Source of the DNA: Pseudomonas putida
GTDB lineage: Bacteria > Pseudomonadota > Gammaproteobacteria > Pseudomonadales > Pseudomonadaceae
Direction of reading: 5' to 3'
DNA: 64,000 nt
Assembly (NCBI RefSeq): GCF_022627325.1
Contig: NZ_JAETZZ010000005.1
Location: forward strand, 1 to 64,000
The notes beneath the pieces were generated by a model, which made no database searches, had not been told where the DNA came from, and was given only the letters and a program-made list of their open reading frames with translations. Positions 7,693 through 16,760 of this stretch are shown here, piece after piece (positions within the stretch are counted from its first letter, which is position 1; every line of letters begins with the position of its first letter). Position numbers and translations under genes: made by a program.

Positions 7693-9357
7693 GTGGAACG
7701 CGAATACATGGAATTCGACGTGGTCATCGTCGGCGCTGGCCCGGCGGGCCTGTCAGCCGCCTGCCGCCTGAAGCAGAAGGCCGCCGAAGCCGGTAGCGAG
7801 ATCAGCGTCTGCGTGGTCGAGAAAGGCTCCGAAGTCGGCGCCCACATCCTCTCTGGCGCGGTGTTCGAACCCCGCGCCCTGAACGAACTGTTCCCCGACT
7901 GGAAGGACCTCGGCGCGCCGCTGAACACCGAAGTGAAGCGTGACGACATCTATGTGCTCAAGGATGCCGGCAACTCGACCAAGGTCCCTGACCTGTTCGT
8001 GCCCAAGACCATGCACAACCAGGGCAACTACATCATCTCGCTGGGCAACCTGTGCCGCTGGCTGGCCCAGCAGGCCGAAAACCTGGGCGTGGAGATCTAC
8101 CCCGGCTTCGCCGCCCAGGAAGCGCTGTTCGATGAAAACGGCGTGGTCCGCGGCATCGTCACCGGCGACCTCGGTGTCGACCGTGAGGGCAATCCGAAGG
8201 ACGGCCTGTACACCCCAGGCATGGAACTGCGTGCCAAGTACACCTTGTTCGCCGAAGGTTGCCGTGGCCATATCGGCAAGCAGCTGATCAAGCGTTTCAA
8301 CCTCGACAGCGAGGCCGACGTTCAGCACTACGGCATCGGCCTGAAGGAAATCTGGGAAATCGACCCGGCCAAGCACGAACAAGGCCTGGTGGTGCACACC
8401 GCCGGCTGGCCGCTCGACGTGATGAGCGCTGAAAACACCGGCGGCTCGTTCCTCTATCACCTGGAAAACAACCAGGTGGTGGTCGGCCTGATCGTCGACC
8501 TGTCCTACAGCAACGCTTACCTGTCGCCTTTCGACGAATTCCAGCGCCTCAAGCACCACCCGGTGATGAAGCAGTACCTCGAAGGCGGCAAGCGCATCAG
8601 CTACGGCGCCCGTGCCATCTGCAAGGGCGGCCTGAACTCGCTGCCGAAGATGGTGTTCAACGGCGGCGCGCTGATCGGTTGCGACCTGGGCACCCTGAAC
8701 TTTGCCAAGATCAAGGGCAGCCACACCGCCATGAAATCCGGCATGCTCGCCGCCGAGGCAGTGGCTGACGCACTGGCTGCCGGCCGCGAGGGCGGCGACC
8801 TGCTCGACGGCTACGTCAGCGCGTTCAAGGCCAGTTGGCTGTACGAAGAACTGTTCGCCAGCCGCAACTTCGGCCCTGCCCTGCACAAGTTCGGCCCGCT
8901 GCTCGGTGGTGCGTTCAACTATGTCGACCAGAACTGGTTCGGTGGCAAGCTGCCTTTCACCCTGCATGACACCAAGCCGGACTACGCCTGCCTCAAGCTT
9001 GCGGCCCACTCGAAAAAGATCGACTACCCCAAACCAGACGGCAAGCTCAGCTTCGACAAGCTCAGCTCGGTATTCCTCTCCAGCACCAACCACGAGGAGG
9101 AGCAACCCTGCCACCTGAAGCTGACCGACCCGAGCATTCCGATCGCCAGCAACCTGCCGCTGTACGACGAACCCGCTCAGCGTTACTGCCCGGCAGGCGT
9201 GTACGAAGTGGTCAGCCAGGAAGACGGCAGCAAGCGCTTCCAGATCAACGCGCAGAACTGCGTGCACTGCAAGACCTGCGACATCAAGGACCCGGCCCAG
9301 AACATCACCTGGGTTACCCCTGAAGGCGCCGGTGGGCCGAACTACCCGAACATGTAA
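7693..9357 (+). CDS. Electron transfer flavoprotein-ubiquinone oxidoreductase
   Basis: 554 residues from GTG 7693, which has AGGAGAG 5 bases upstream; an in-frame ATG at 7672 is possible but lies before that ribosome site. The N-terminal FAD-binding motif is FDVVIVGAGPAGLSAACRL. The C-terminus has the [4Fe-4S] cysteines (RYCPAG, NCVHCKTCDIKDP). The enzyme passes electrons from reduced ETF to the ubiquinone pool at the inner membrane. It is divergent from etfBA and ends at a strong terminator. Confidence 0.97.
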   Translation: MEREYMEFDVVIVGAGPAGLSAACRLKQKAAEAGSEISVCVVEKGSEVGAHILSGAVFEPRALNELFPDWKDLGAPLNTEVKRDDIYVLKDAGNSTKVPDLFVPKTMHNQGNYIISLGNLCRWLAQQAENLGVEIYPGFAAQEALFDENGVVRGIVTGDLGVDREGNPKDGLYTPGMELRAKYTLFAEGCRGHIGKQLIKRFNLDSEADVQHYGIGLKEIWEIDPAKHEQGLVVHTAGWPLDVMSAENTGGSFLYHLENNQVVVGLIVDLSYSNAYLSPFDEFQRLKHHPVMKQYLEGGKRISYGARAICKGGLNSLPKMVFNGGALIGCDLGTLNFAKIKGSHTAMKSGMLAAEAVADALAAGREGGDLLDGYVSAFKASWLYEELFASRNFGPALHKFGPLLGGAFNYVDQNWFGGKLPFTLHDTKPDYACLKLAAHSKKIDYPKPDGKLSFDKLSSVFLSSTNHEEEQPCHLKLTDPSIPIASNLPLYDEPAQRYCPAGVYEVVSQEDGSKRFQINAQNCVHCKTCDIKDPAQNITWVTPEGAGGPNYPNM

Positions 9358-9376
9358 GCCCGCCCTTGCAGCAAGC

Positions 9377-9412
9377 AAAAGCCCCCTGGCCTCACGGCCC
9401 GGGGGCTTTTTC
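9377..9412 (+). terminator. Rho-independent terminator after the ETF-QO gene
   Basis: AAAAGCCCCC and GGGGGCTTTTT flank a GC-rich inner stem (TGGCC/GGCC). The A-run before and the T-run after suggest it works in both directions, also serving the convergent MFS gene that ends at 9448. Confidence 0.9.
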
Positions 9413-9447
9413 GTTCAGGCTAGCAGCGCCCAGCGGGCGTTAGCCGT

Positions 9448-10773
9448 TCATTTGTCGACGCACATGAGCGGCATGGGCTCGGCCGCGAATGCCAAAGGTT
9501 CCCGGCGGCCAAAGTAGAGGGCCGTGAGCAGCCCCACCGCGCCCATGAGCAGGCAAAAGCCAACGCACACCCACGGGCTCCACGGCATCAACGCGATCAA
9601 CGCCAACGGCGTGGTACTGGCCCACAAGGCGTAGGCCACATTGTAGGTGAAGGAAATACCCGACACCCGGATCTGCGCCGGGAACAGCCCGACCATTACC
9701 GACGGCACCACCCCCACCACACCACAGCACAGCCCGGCCAACGCGTAGGCCAGCCACGTCATGCCCCACTGCCCCACCAGGCTCGCATACAAGGCACCGA
9801 TACCCAGCGGCAGCAGCGCGCTGTAGATCATCAGCGCCCGCCATGCGCCCAGGCGATCGACCAGCAGCCCGGCGAGCACACAACCGATATTGAGAAAGAC
9901 GATGCCTACGCTGCTCAAGGCGAACGTGTGCGCGGCGGTCATGCCGAAGCGCTGCTGCATGACCGTCGGCGTGATCACCACCAGCACCACCACCGCCGAG
10001 GTCAGCACGCAGGTCAGCAGCGCAGCCGGGATCAACGCCCCACGATGCTCGCCCAGCACCCGTCGCAGCGGGAACTTCACCGGCTGCTCCTTGCGCTCGC
10101 GCAAGGCCAGAAACACCGGGGTTTCACTCAGCCAACGGCGCAACCACACGCCGATCACCCCAAATACCCCGCCGAGCAGGAACGGGTAACGCCAGGCGTA
10201 ATCGAGAATTTCCTCGGCGGTAAACACCTGAGCCAACAGTGTCGCAGTCAGTGCCCCCAGCAAATAGCCAAAGGTCAACCCGGCCTGCAGGAAGCCCAGG
10301 GCGTAACCCCGCCGCCCTTGCGGTGCGTGTTCGGCAACGAATGTCCAGGCACTGGGCACCTCGCCACCGACCGCAGCCCCCTGCAGTATGCGCAGCGCCA
10401 GCAAGACCAGCGGCGCCGCGTAACCGATCTCAGCATAGGTCGGCATCACCCCGATCAGCAGGCACGGCAGCGCCATCATCAGAATGCTCAGGCTAAATAC
10501 CCGTTTGCGGCCCAGGTGATCGGCGAAGTGCGCCATGACGATGCCGCCCAGCGGCCGCGCCAGGTAGCCGGTGACGAAAATCCCGAAGCTTTGCAGCAGG
10601 CGCAACCACTCAGGCATTTCAGGCGGGAAGAACAGCTGGCTGAGGGTCAGGGCGAAGAACACGAAGATGATGAAATCATAGATTTCCAGCGCGCCGCCCA
10701 GGGCCGCCAGGCCCAGGGTCCGGTGGTCGCCGCGGCTGAACCGGGGCGGGCGAGCGGTATCGATGGCAGTCAT
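9448..10773 (-). CDS. MFS transporter, metabolite:H+ symporter type
   Basis: 441 residues from ATG 10773. About twelve hydrophobic segments are visible. The N-terminal part (GGALEIYDFIIFVFFALT, LARPLGGIVMAHFADHLGRKR) carries the MFS loop motif between helices 2 and 3 (G-x-x-x-D-x-x-G-R-K-R). It is typical of the ShiA/ProP-like metabolite:proton symporter family. The substrate cannot be read. The frame extends to a TTG at 10803, but that site has no ribosome-binding sequence. It lies 71 bases downstream of the receiver-like gene on the same strand. No link to siderophore export is evident. Confidence 0.85.
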   Translation of the reverse strand: MTAIDTARPPRFSRGDHRTLGLAALGGALEIYDFIIFVFFALTLSQLFFPPEMPEWLRLLQSFGIFVTGYLARPLGGIVMAHFADHLGRKRVFSLSILMMALPCLLIGVMPTYAEIGYAAPLVLLALRILQGAAVGGEVPSAWTFVAEHAPQGRRGYALGFLQAGLTFGYLLGALTATLLAQVFTAEEILDYAWRYPFLLGGVFGVIGVWLRRWLSETPVFLALRERKEQPVKFPLRRVLGEHRGALIPAALLTCVLTSAVVVLVVITPTVMQQRFGMTAAHTFALSSVGIVFLNIGCVLAGLLVDRLGAWRALMIYSALLPLGIGALYASLVGQWGMTWLAYALAGLCCGVVGVVPSVMVGLFPAQIRVSGISFTYNVAYALWASTTPLALIALMPWSPWVCVGFCLLMGAVGLLTALYFGRREPLAFAAEPMPLMCVDK

Positions 10774-10844
10774 GGCACAGGTCCGCAGATCGGCAAAGGG
10801 CAAGAGGATAACAAATACCCGCTGCCTTGCCCTGCCCGCTGCAG

Positions 10845-11324
10845 CTATCGGCTGAAGACCGTGTGGGCGAAGTTCCTGCGCGGGTAGGCCGGCGGCCCAC
10901 TGCTGGAAAGGCCGGACGGCAAGGCCAGCTTGCCGATCACCACCGGCGCATCGATCAGCGCCATGAAGGACTCAAGGGCCTCGTTGTCCGGCACCTGCGG
11001 CAGGCTCACACTCACCGCCTGGCGCTCGCTCGGCGGCACACTGGGGACCTTCAGGTGCCGCGAGTGGTACAGCAAGGCATGCTGAATCTGCGTGCTCACC
11101 CGGCAGAAGCGCGCCAGGTCGACACCCGCATGGCTGGCCAGCTCGAAATTGCCCAGCAGCAGGTTGAACGGCTCCAGCGCGCACTGTACCAGGCGCTGCA
11201 GTTCGTCGAAGGAGCCCACCGGGGCAATCCGGTAATAGCCCAGGCCATTGAGCAGCCTTTCCAGCTGCAGGCGCTGGGACGGGTGCTCGTCGGCGATCAG
11301 GATGCGCAGGGTCTTGTTGGTCAT
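10845..11324 (-). CDS. Receiver-like protein lacking the phosphoacceptor Asp
   Basis: 159 residues. Residues 5-120 look like a response-regulator receiver domain: the acidic pair is present (ILIADEHPSQRLQLERLL, Asp12-Glu13), and a late lysine is seen in VVIGKLALP. Where the phosphorylated aspartate should be, the sequence reads NLLLGNFELASHAGVDL, with Gly58-Asn59 instead of Asp. It is therefore probably a pseudo-receiver that works by protein contact. No output domain follows; the tail (GLSSSGPPAYPRRNFAHTVFSR) is short and basic. Its partner is unknown. It lies between the MFS gene and fpvI. Confidence 0.65.
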   Translation of the reverse strand: MTNKTLRILIADEHPSQRLQLERLLNGLGYYRIAPVGSFDELQRLVQCALEPFNLLLGNFELASHAGVDLARFCRVSTQIQHALLYHSRHLKVPSVPPSERQAVSVSLPQVPDNEALESFMALIDAPVVIGKLALPSGLSSSGPPAYPRRNFAHTVFSR

Positions 11325-11495
11325 TGTCGGACCTGGGCAGTCAGGTGAATAGGGACACGCTCCCTGACCAAACAGCGCCAGTGACAGGCAACCACCAGGG
11401 CGGCGCCTGGCGGGGTCAATTTAGATAGTTGTCTTGAAACCGTTAGAAATCAAGTTGCCAGCACACAGAATTTTCACCGATGCACTACCTTTTTT

Positions 11496-11972
11496 TCAGG
11501 ATTCCCACTGGCGCATGCGCACCCGGCAATGCTTCATGGCGTTGACGATGTGCTTTTCCACCAGGCTGCGCGAGATGCCCAGGTGCTCGGCGATCTGCTG
11601 ATGCGACAGGCCTTCGAGCTTGCGCAACAGGAAGCTGTCACGGCAGGGCTGGCTCAATTCATCGAGTGCCTTCTGCATCAGCGCCAGGCGCTGGTCCAAC
11701 TGCATGGTCTGGGTAGGCGCCGGGCTGTGCCAGCGTTCGTCCAGGTCCAGCACTTCCAGCGGTTCGGACTGGCGCAGCAGGTGGCGTCGATGACGGTCGA
11801 TCACCAGGTTCAGCGCCGTGCGGTAAAGGAACGCGCGCGGATGCTCGATCTGCTGCGTACCGGTGCGTTCGAGCACCCGCAGATAAGCATCGTGAGCCAC
11901 ATCTTCAGCCGCCTGGCGGCTGCCCAGGCGCGCAGAGAGGAAGCTCACCAATTCGCGATAGTAGTGTTCCAC
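11496..11972 (-). CDS. fpvI: ECF sigma factor, FpvI-type
   Basis: 158 residues. The sigma2 region (GSRQAAEDVAHDAYLRVLER, HPRAFLYRTALNLVIDRHRR) and sigma4 region (QPCRDSFLLRKLEGLSHQQIAEHLGISRSLVEKHIVNAMKHC) match iron-starvation ECF sigma factors. Its position next to divergent pvdRT-opmQ matches fpvI of P. aeruginosa. There it directs transcription of the pyoverdine receptor gene under control of the FpvR anti-sigma factor. A Fur box overlaps the upstream region, so low iron should induce it. No anti-sigma gene is adjacent. It could also be a paralogous iron sigma factor, but context favours FpvI. Confidence 0.85.
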   Translation of the reverse strand: MEHYYRELVSFLSARLGSRQAAEDVAHDAYLRVLERTGTQQIEHPRAFLYRTALNLVIDRHRRHLLRQSEPLEVLDLDERWHSPAPTQTMQLDQRLALMQKALDELSQPCRDSFLLRKLEGLSHQQIAEHLGISRSLVEKHIVNAMKHCRVRMRQWES

Positions 11973-12036
11973 GACGGCACCTGGTGTACGTCCTGACAGG
12001 CTCGGACAGGGTCATGTGATATCAGCGTGGGATCTT

Positions 12037-12055
12037 ACAAATTATAATGATTCTC
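12037..12055 (-). promoter_or_regulatory. Fur box upstream of fpvI
   Basis: Read on the minus strand, GAGAATCATTATAATTTGT fits three tandem hexamers of the Fur NAT(A/T)AT pattern. It lies 64-83 bases upstream of the fpvI start. Fur-Fe would repress fpvI in iron-replete cells. Confidence 0.75.
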
Positions 12056-12086
12056 AGCAACTGTACTTCCCCTGCGCCAGCGCAGC

Positions 12087-12110
12087 TAAATCCGCCCCGC
12101 GCGCCTTCGT
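12087..12110 (+). promoter_or_regulatory. PvdS iron-starvation box for pvdRT-opmQ
   Basis: TAAAT at 12087-12091, 16 bases, CGT at 12108-12110, preceded by GC. This is the consensus recognised by PvdS-RNA polymerase. It points toward pvdR and supports the pvdR start at 12177. Confidence 0.9.
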
Positions 12111-12176
12111 TTAACTGGCACCTCCGTGCGCACCTTGATCTGGCTGCGTGTGGCCACCCATTGGCTGGAAGTCCGC

Positions 12177-13355
12177 ATGAGTCGCATACCCAAAACCCGC
12201 CGCCACCTCTTGGCTGGCAGCCTCGGCCTGCTGGCCGTTGGCAGCCTGCTGGCCTGGAAGGCGCTTCCTTTGGGCGCCTTGCCCGTGAGTACCGTCGCGG
12301 TCACCCGCGCCGACATCGAAAGCAGCGTCACCGCCCTGGGTACGCTGCAGCCGCGAAGGTATGTGGATGTCGGCGCCCAAGCCTCCGGGCAGATCCGCAA
12401 GCTGCACGTAGAGGCTGGCGATCAGGTGCACACGGGGCAGCTGCTGGTAGAGATCGACCCCTCTACCCAACAAGCCAGGCTGGACGCCGGGCGTTTTTCG
12501 ATCGACAACCTCAAGGCGCAACTGGCCGAGCAGCGCGCACAGTACCGGCTGGCCACCCAGCAGTACCGGCGCCAGCGCGAACTGGCTGGCGCCGGCGCCA
12601 CACGCGAGCAAGACCTGCAGGCAGCCGACGCCCAGCTCAAGGTCACCCAGGCCCGCATCGACATGATCCAGGCGCAGATCCGCCAGGCCCAGGCCAACCT
12701 GCGCAGCGATGAGGCGGAGCTTGGCTATACACGTATCTACGCGCCGATGGACGGCACCGTGGTGGCGGTGGATGCCCGTGAAGGCCAGACCCTCAACGCC
12801 CAGCAACAGACGCCGCTGATTCTGCGGATCGCCAAGCTCTCGCCGATGACCGTGTGGGCCCAGGTGTCCGAAGCCGACATTGGCAAGGTCAAGCCTGGCA
12901 TGAGCGCCTATTTCACCACCCTGGCCGGCGGCAAACGCCGCTGGAACAGCAGCGTGCGGCAGATCCTGCCAATCCCGCCCAAGCCGCTGGCGCACGCCAG
13001 CCAGGGCGGCGGCGGCCCTGCCAGTGCCATCGCCGGTACCACAGGCAGCCAGGTGGTGCAGTACACCGTGCTGCTGGACGTCGACAACCCCGACGGGGCG
13101 TTGATGGCCGACATGACCACCCAGGTGTTCTTCGTCGCCGGCCAGGCCAGCCAGGTACTCACCGCGCCACTGGCGGCACTGGACGACAGCCAGGCTGATG
13201 ACCTGCGCATGGCCCAGGTACTGGGCGAGGATGGCAAGGTCGAACAACGCACAGTGCGCATCGGCCTCAGCGACCGGCTGCGCGCGCAAGTGCTCGATGG
13301 CCTCAGCGAAGGCGAGCGCCTGGTCATCGGTGCGCCCCTGGCCAGCGGAGGTTGA
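12177..13355 (+). CDS. pvdR: Membrane fusion protein of the PvdRT-OpmQ efflux pump
   Basis: 392 residues from ATG 12177, with GGAAG 5 bases upstream; the frame extends to GTG 12126, which would leave almost no leader after the iron-starvation box. A membrane anchor (LLAGSLGLLAVGSLLAW) is followed by a lipoyl/barrel-sandwich region (VDVGAQASGQIRKLHVEAGDQVHTGQLLVEID), a long coiled-coil hairpin (about residues 95-185) and a beta-barrel (MDGTVVAVDAREGQTLNAQQ). It is the MacA-like adaptor that links PvdT to OpmQ. In P. aeruginosa this pump secretes newly made and recycled pyoverdine from the periplasm. The stop is immediately followed by the pvdT ATG. Confidence 0.93.
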   Translation: MSRIPKTRRHLLAGSLGLLAVGSLLAWKALPLGALPVSTVAVTRADIESSVTALGTLQPRRYVDVGAQASGQIRKLHVEAGDQVHTGQLLVEIDPSTQQARLDAGRFSIDNLKAQLAEQRAQYRLATQQYRRQRELAGAGATREQDLQAADAQLKVTQARIDMIQAQIRQAQANLRSDEAELGYTRIYAPMDGTVVAVDAREGQTLNAQQQTPLILRIAKLSPMTVWAQVSEADIGKVKPGMSAYFTTLAGGKRRWNSSVRQILPIPPKPLAHASQGGGGPASAIAGTTGSQVVQYTVLLDVDNPDGALMADMTTQVFFVAGQASQVLTAPLAALDDSQADDLRMAQVLGEDGKVEQRTVRIGLSDRLRAQVLDGLSEGERLVIGAPLASGG

Positions 13356-15320
13356 ATGGCCGTTCCCCTGATCGAACTGCGCGACATCCGCAAATCCTAC
13401 GGTGGCATCGACACCCCCAAGGTCGACGTGCTGCGCGGCATCAGCCTGAGCATCCACCCTGGCGAATTCATCGCCATCGTCGGTGCATCGGGCTCGGGCA
13501 AGTCGACCCTGATGAACATCCTCGGCTGCCTCGACCGCCCCACCTCGGGCCATTACCTGTTCGCCGGCAAGGACGTGGCCCGGCTGGGCAGTGACGAACT
13601 GGCCTGGCTGCGCCGCGAAGCTTTCGGTTTCGTGTTCCAGGGCTACCACCTGATCCCTTCAGGCTCAGCCCAGGAAAACGTCGAGATGCCCGCCATCTAC
13701 GCCGGCACTGCGCCCGCCGAGCGCCACGCCCGCGCCGCCGCCCTGCTGGAGCGCCTGGGCCTGGCCAGCCGCACCGGCAACCGCCCGCATCAATTGTCTG
13801 GCGGCCAGCAGCAACGGGTGTCGATTGCCCGCGCACTGATGAATGGCGGCCATATCATCCTTGCCGACGAGCCGACCGGCGCCCTGGACAGCCGCAGCGG
13901 TACCGAGGTCATGGCCCTGCTGGACGAACTGGCCAGCCAGGGCCATGTGATCATCCTGATCACCCACGACCGCGAGGTGGCGGCGCGGGCGCGCCGGGTG
14001 GTGGAAATCCGCGACGGGCTGATGATCAGCGACTCGGCCGGCGACCAACCTCCAGACAGTGCGCCGCAAAACCTGCAAGCCGATGACCTGCGCCAGCGCC
14101 TGGACCGCGGTACGACCGTGCGTGGTGCGTGGCAAGGCGAGCTGCTCGAGGCGCTGCAGGCAGCCTGGCGGGTGATGTGGATCAACCGGTTCCGCACCGC
14201 CCTGACCTTGCTTGGCATCGTCATTGGCGTGGCTTCGGTCGTGGTCATGCTGGCCGTGGGCGAAGGCAGCAAACGCCAGGTCATGGCCCAGATGGCCGCG
14301 TTCGGCTCCAACATCCTCTACCTCAACGGGCGCCCGCCGACGCTGCGCGAGCCCGGTGGCATCGTCACGCTCGATGACGTCGCCGCCATCGCCGAACTGC
14401 CCTTGGTTCGGCGCGTCATGCCGGTCATCGGCGGCGACCTGATGGTGCGCCACGGCAACAACAACCAGAAGTTCTATGTGGGCGGCAACAACGTCGAATT
14501 CCCCGCCATCCTCAACTGGCCGGTCGTGCAGGGCAGCTTCTTCAGCGAGGCCGACGAACGCAGTGGCGCTGCCGTGGCGGTCATCGGCCAGAAAGTCCGC
14601 GACAAACTGCTGGCCCCCGGCACCGACGCGCTGGGTCAATACCTGCTGATCGGCAACGTGCCGTTCCAGGTCGTTGGCGTACTCGCCGGCAAGGGCGCAA
14701 GTTCGGGTGACCAGAAGAGCGACGAGCGCATCGTGGTGCCTTACTCCGCCGCCTCCATGCGCCTGTTCGGCAGCCACGATCCGGAATACGTGATCATCGC
14801 CGCCGCCGATTCGGCCCGGATCGCCGAGACCGAAGCCGCGATCCAGCGCCTGATGCGCAAGCGCCATCAAGGCAAGGACGATTTCGAGCTGACCAACGAT
14901 GCAGCCTTGATCCAGGCCGAAGCGCGCACACAAAACAGCCTTTCGCTCATGCTCGGGGCGATCGCTGCGATCTCGTTGCTGGTCGGCGGCATCGGCGTGA
15001 TGAACATCATGCTCATGACCGTGCGCGAGCGTACCCGTGAGATCGGTATCCGCATGGCCACCGGCGCGCGCCAGCGCGACATCCTGCGCCAGTTCCTCAG
15101 CGAGGCGGTCATGCTGTCGATGGTCGGCGGGCTGAGCGGCATCGTGCTGGCGCTGCTGATCGGCGGCGGGCTGATACTCGCCGACGTCGCCGTGGCCTTC
15201 GCCCTGCCCGCCATTCTCGGCGCCTTCAGTTGCGCCGTCATCACCGGCGTGGTGTTCGGCTTCATGCCAGCACGCAAGGCCGCCCGACTCGACCCGGTCA
15301 AAGCCCTTACCAGCGAATAA
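13356..15320 (+). CDS. pvdT: MacB-type ABC transporter of the PvdRT-OpmQ pump
   Basis: 654 residues. The N-terminal ATPase domain has Walker [10 protein letters not shown], signature LSGGQQQR and Walker [14 protein letters not shown]. It is fused to a MacB membrane domain: one helix near residue 285 ([26 protein letters not shown]), a periplasmic domain of about 230 residues, and three C-terminal FtsX-type helices ending in [17 protein letters not shown]. It powers outer-membrane export of pyoverdine together with PvdR and OpmQ. It abuts pvdR, and opmQ follows after 3 bases. Confidence 0.95.
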   Translation: MAVPLIELRDIRKSYGGIDTPKVDVLRGISLSIHPGEFIAIVGASGSGKSTLMNILGCLDRPTSGHYLFAGKDVARLGSDELAWLRREAFGFVFQGYHLIPSGSAQENVEMPAIYAGTAPAERHARAAALLERLGLASRTGNRPHQLSGGQQQRVSIARALMNGGHIILADEPTGALDSRSGTEVMALLDELASQGHVIILITHDREVAARARRVVEIRDGLMISDSAGDQPPDSAPQNLQADDLRQRLDRGTTVRGAWQGELLEALQAAWRVMWINRFRTALTLLGIVIGVASVVVMLAVGEGSKRQVMAQMAAFGSNILYLNGRPPTLREPGGIVTLDDVAAIAELPLVRRVMPVIGGDLMVRHGNNNQKFYVGGNNVEFPAILNWPVVQGSFFSEADERSGAAVAVIGQKVRDKLLAPGTDALGQYLLIGNVPFQVVGVLAGKGASSGDQKSDERIVVPYSAASMRLFGSHDPEYVIIAAADSARIAETEAAIQRLMRKRHQGKDDFELTNDAALIQAEARTQNSLSLMLGAIAAISLLVGGIGVMNIMLMTVRERTREIGIRMATGARQRDILRQFLSEAVMLSMVGGLSGIVLALLIGGGLILADVAVAFALPAILGAFSCAVITGVVFGFMPARKAARLDPVKALTSE

Positions 15321-15323
15321 TCC

Positions 15324-16727
15324 ATGACATTGCCAAGCCGCATCAGCCTGTTGACCCTGTGCCTGGGCCTCACCGCCTGCACTACCCCCCCTGCGCCCTC
15401 AAGCGGCATCAGCGCACCGCAACACTGGCAAGGCAAGGCCGCTGCGCCCGCCATCGCACTGCCATCGGGGCCCTGGTGGCAGGCGTTCGCCAGCCGTGAG
15501 CTGGACCACCTGGTCAAGCGCGCACAACACAACGCCCATGACCTCGCCGCAGCCGCGGCCCGCGTACGCCAGGCCCAGGCCCGCGCCGTGATCGCTGGCG
15601 CGCCGCTGTTGCCAGAGGTGCAAGGGGGCCTCGATGGCAGCCGGCAACGCCTGCTGCACGGCGAAGGGTCCGACCAGTTGGACGTCAGTAGCAGCGAGCC
15701 CACCTACACAGCCTTCGGCCTGCAACTGACCGCCAGCTACGAACTCGACTTCTGGGGCGGCCTGCGCGCGGCGCGGGCGAGCGCGCTGCACGGCCTAGAC
15801 GCCAGCCGCTTCGACCGCCAGACGGTGGAACTGACCTTGGTCAGCGCCGTTGCCGACAGCTACCTGCAAGGCCTGGCCCTGGAAGAACAACTGCGCATCG
15901 CCCGCCTTAACCTGCGCAATGCACGGGCGGTGCTGAACCTGGTCGAAACCCGCCAGCGCGCGGGCTCCGCGACCCGCCTGGAACTGGCCCAGCAGCGCAG
16001 CCTGGTGGCGGCTGTGGAGCGCCAGGTGCCGCTGCTCGAGCAAAAGCGCCAAGACAGCCGCGTCACCCTCGCCACCTTGCTCGGCGACCCGGTACAGGCC
16101 TTGCCGGCCAGCCGCCAGCCGATCACCACCCTGCACTGGCCGGCAATCGGCAGCGGCGTTCCCAGCGAGCTGCTGACTCGCCGCCCCGACATCGCCGCTG
16201 CCGAAGCACGCCTGGCCGCCGCCAACGCCAATGTGCAGGTGGCCAGGGCGGCCATGCTGCCGAAGCTGACGCTTGGCGCCAACCTGGGCACGGGCGCGAA
16301 CACCTTTGCCCAGGTGCTCGACAGCTCCTACTACACCCTCACTGCCGGCCTGGTCGCGCCCATCTTCAACAACGGCCGGCTGCGCGCCTCACGCGAGCTG
16401 GCCGAAGCCGAGCAGGACGAATTGCTCGAACAGTACCGCAGCAGCATCCTGGCCGGTTTTGCCGACGTGGAAAAAGCCCTCAACGCCATCGAGGGTGTGG
16501 AGCGTCAACGGCTGTGGCAGGACGAGGAAGTGGTGCAGGCACGCCAGGCCTTCGGCCTGGCACAACAGCGCTATGAAGCGGGTGCCGAGACCCTGCTGAG
16601 CGTACTGGAGACCCAGCGCACGCTTTACCTGGCCCAAGACCAGCAGGCGCAGTTGCGCCTGGCCCGCCTGCAGGGCAGCGTGGCGCTGTACAAGGCACTT
16701 GGGGGTGGCTGGCAGCTACCGCACTGA
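15324..16727 (+). CDS. opmQ: Outer-membrane efflux lipoprotein OpmQ (TolC family)
   Basis: 467 residues. The lipobox LTAC ends a signal peptide (SLLTLCLGLTAC). Two outer-membrane efflux protein repeats follow, with typical motifs (YELDFWGGLRAARAS, LLTRRPDIAAAEARLAAANANVQVARAAMLPKLTLGANLG, QQRYEAGAETLLSVLETQRTLYLAQDQ). It forms the outer-membrane channel for the PvdRT pump. It is the last gene of the three-gene operon and ends at a hairpin shared with convergent pvdP. Confidence 0.94.
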   Translation: MTLPSRISLLTLCLGLTACTTPPAPSSGISAPQHWQGKAAAPAIALPSGPWWQAFASRELDHLVKRAQHNAHDLAAAAARVRQAQARAVIAGAPLLPEVQGGLDGSRQRLLHGEGSDQLDVSSSEPTYTAFGLQLTASYELDFWGGLRAARASALHGLDASRFDRQTVELTLVSAVADSYLQGLALEEQLRIARLNLRNARAVLNLVETRQRAGSATRLELAQQRSLVAAVERQVPLLEQKRQDSRVTLATLLGDPVQALPASRQPITTLHWPAIGSGVPSELLTRRPDIAAAEARLAAANANVQVARAAMLPKLTLGANLGTGANTFAQVLDSSYYTLTAGLVAPIFNNGRLRASRELAEAEQDELLEQYRSSILAGFADVEKALNAIEGVERQRLWQDEEVVQARQAFGLAQQRYEAGAETLLSVLETQRTLYLAQDQQAQLRLARLQGSVALYKALGGGWQLPH

Positions 16728-16760
16728 AAAGGCCGCGACGGCTTGCGGCCGATGTTTTCA
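16725..16760. terminator. Bidirectional terminator between opmQ and pvdP
   Basis: GGCCGC (16731-16736) and GCGGCC (16745-16750) form a stem flanked by TGAAAA on the left and TTTTCA on the right, so T-runs follow the hairpin in both directions. It spans the stop codons of the convergent genes. Confidence 0.75.

Noticed and set aside
11325..11495. Small anti-sigma (fpvR) or RNA gene near fpvI
   Set aside because: No frame of useful length with a membrane segment and no clear stem-loop with T-run was found in this gap or in 11973-12176.
12126..12176. Upstream GTG start for pvdR
   Set aside because: It would leave only about 10 bases of leader after the iron-starvation box and has no ribosome site; ATG 12177 has GGAAG at the right distance.
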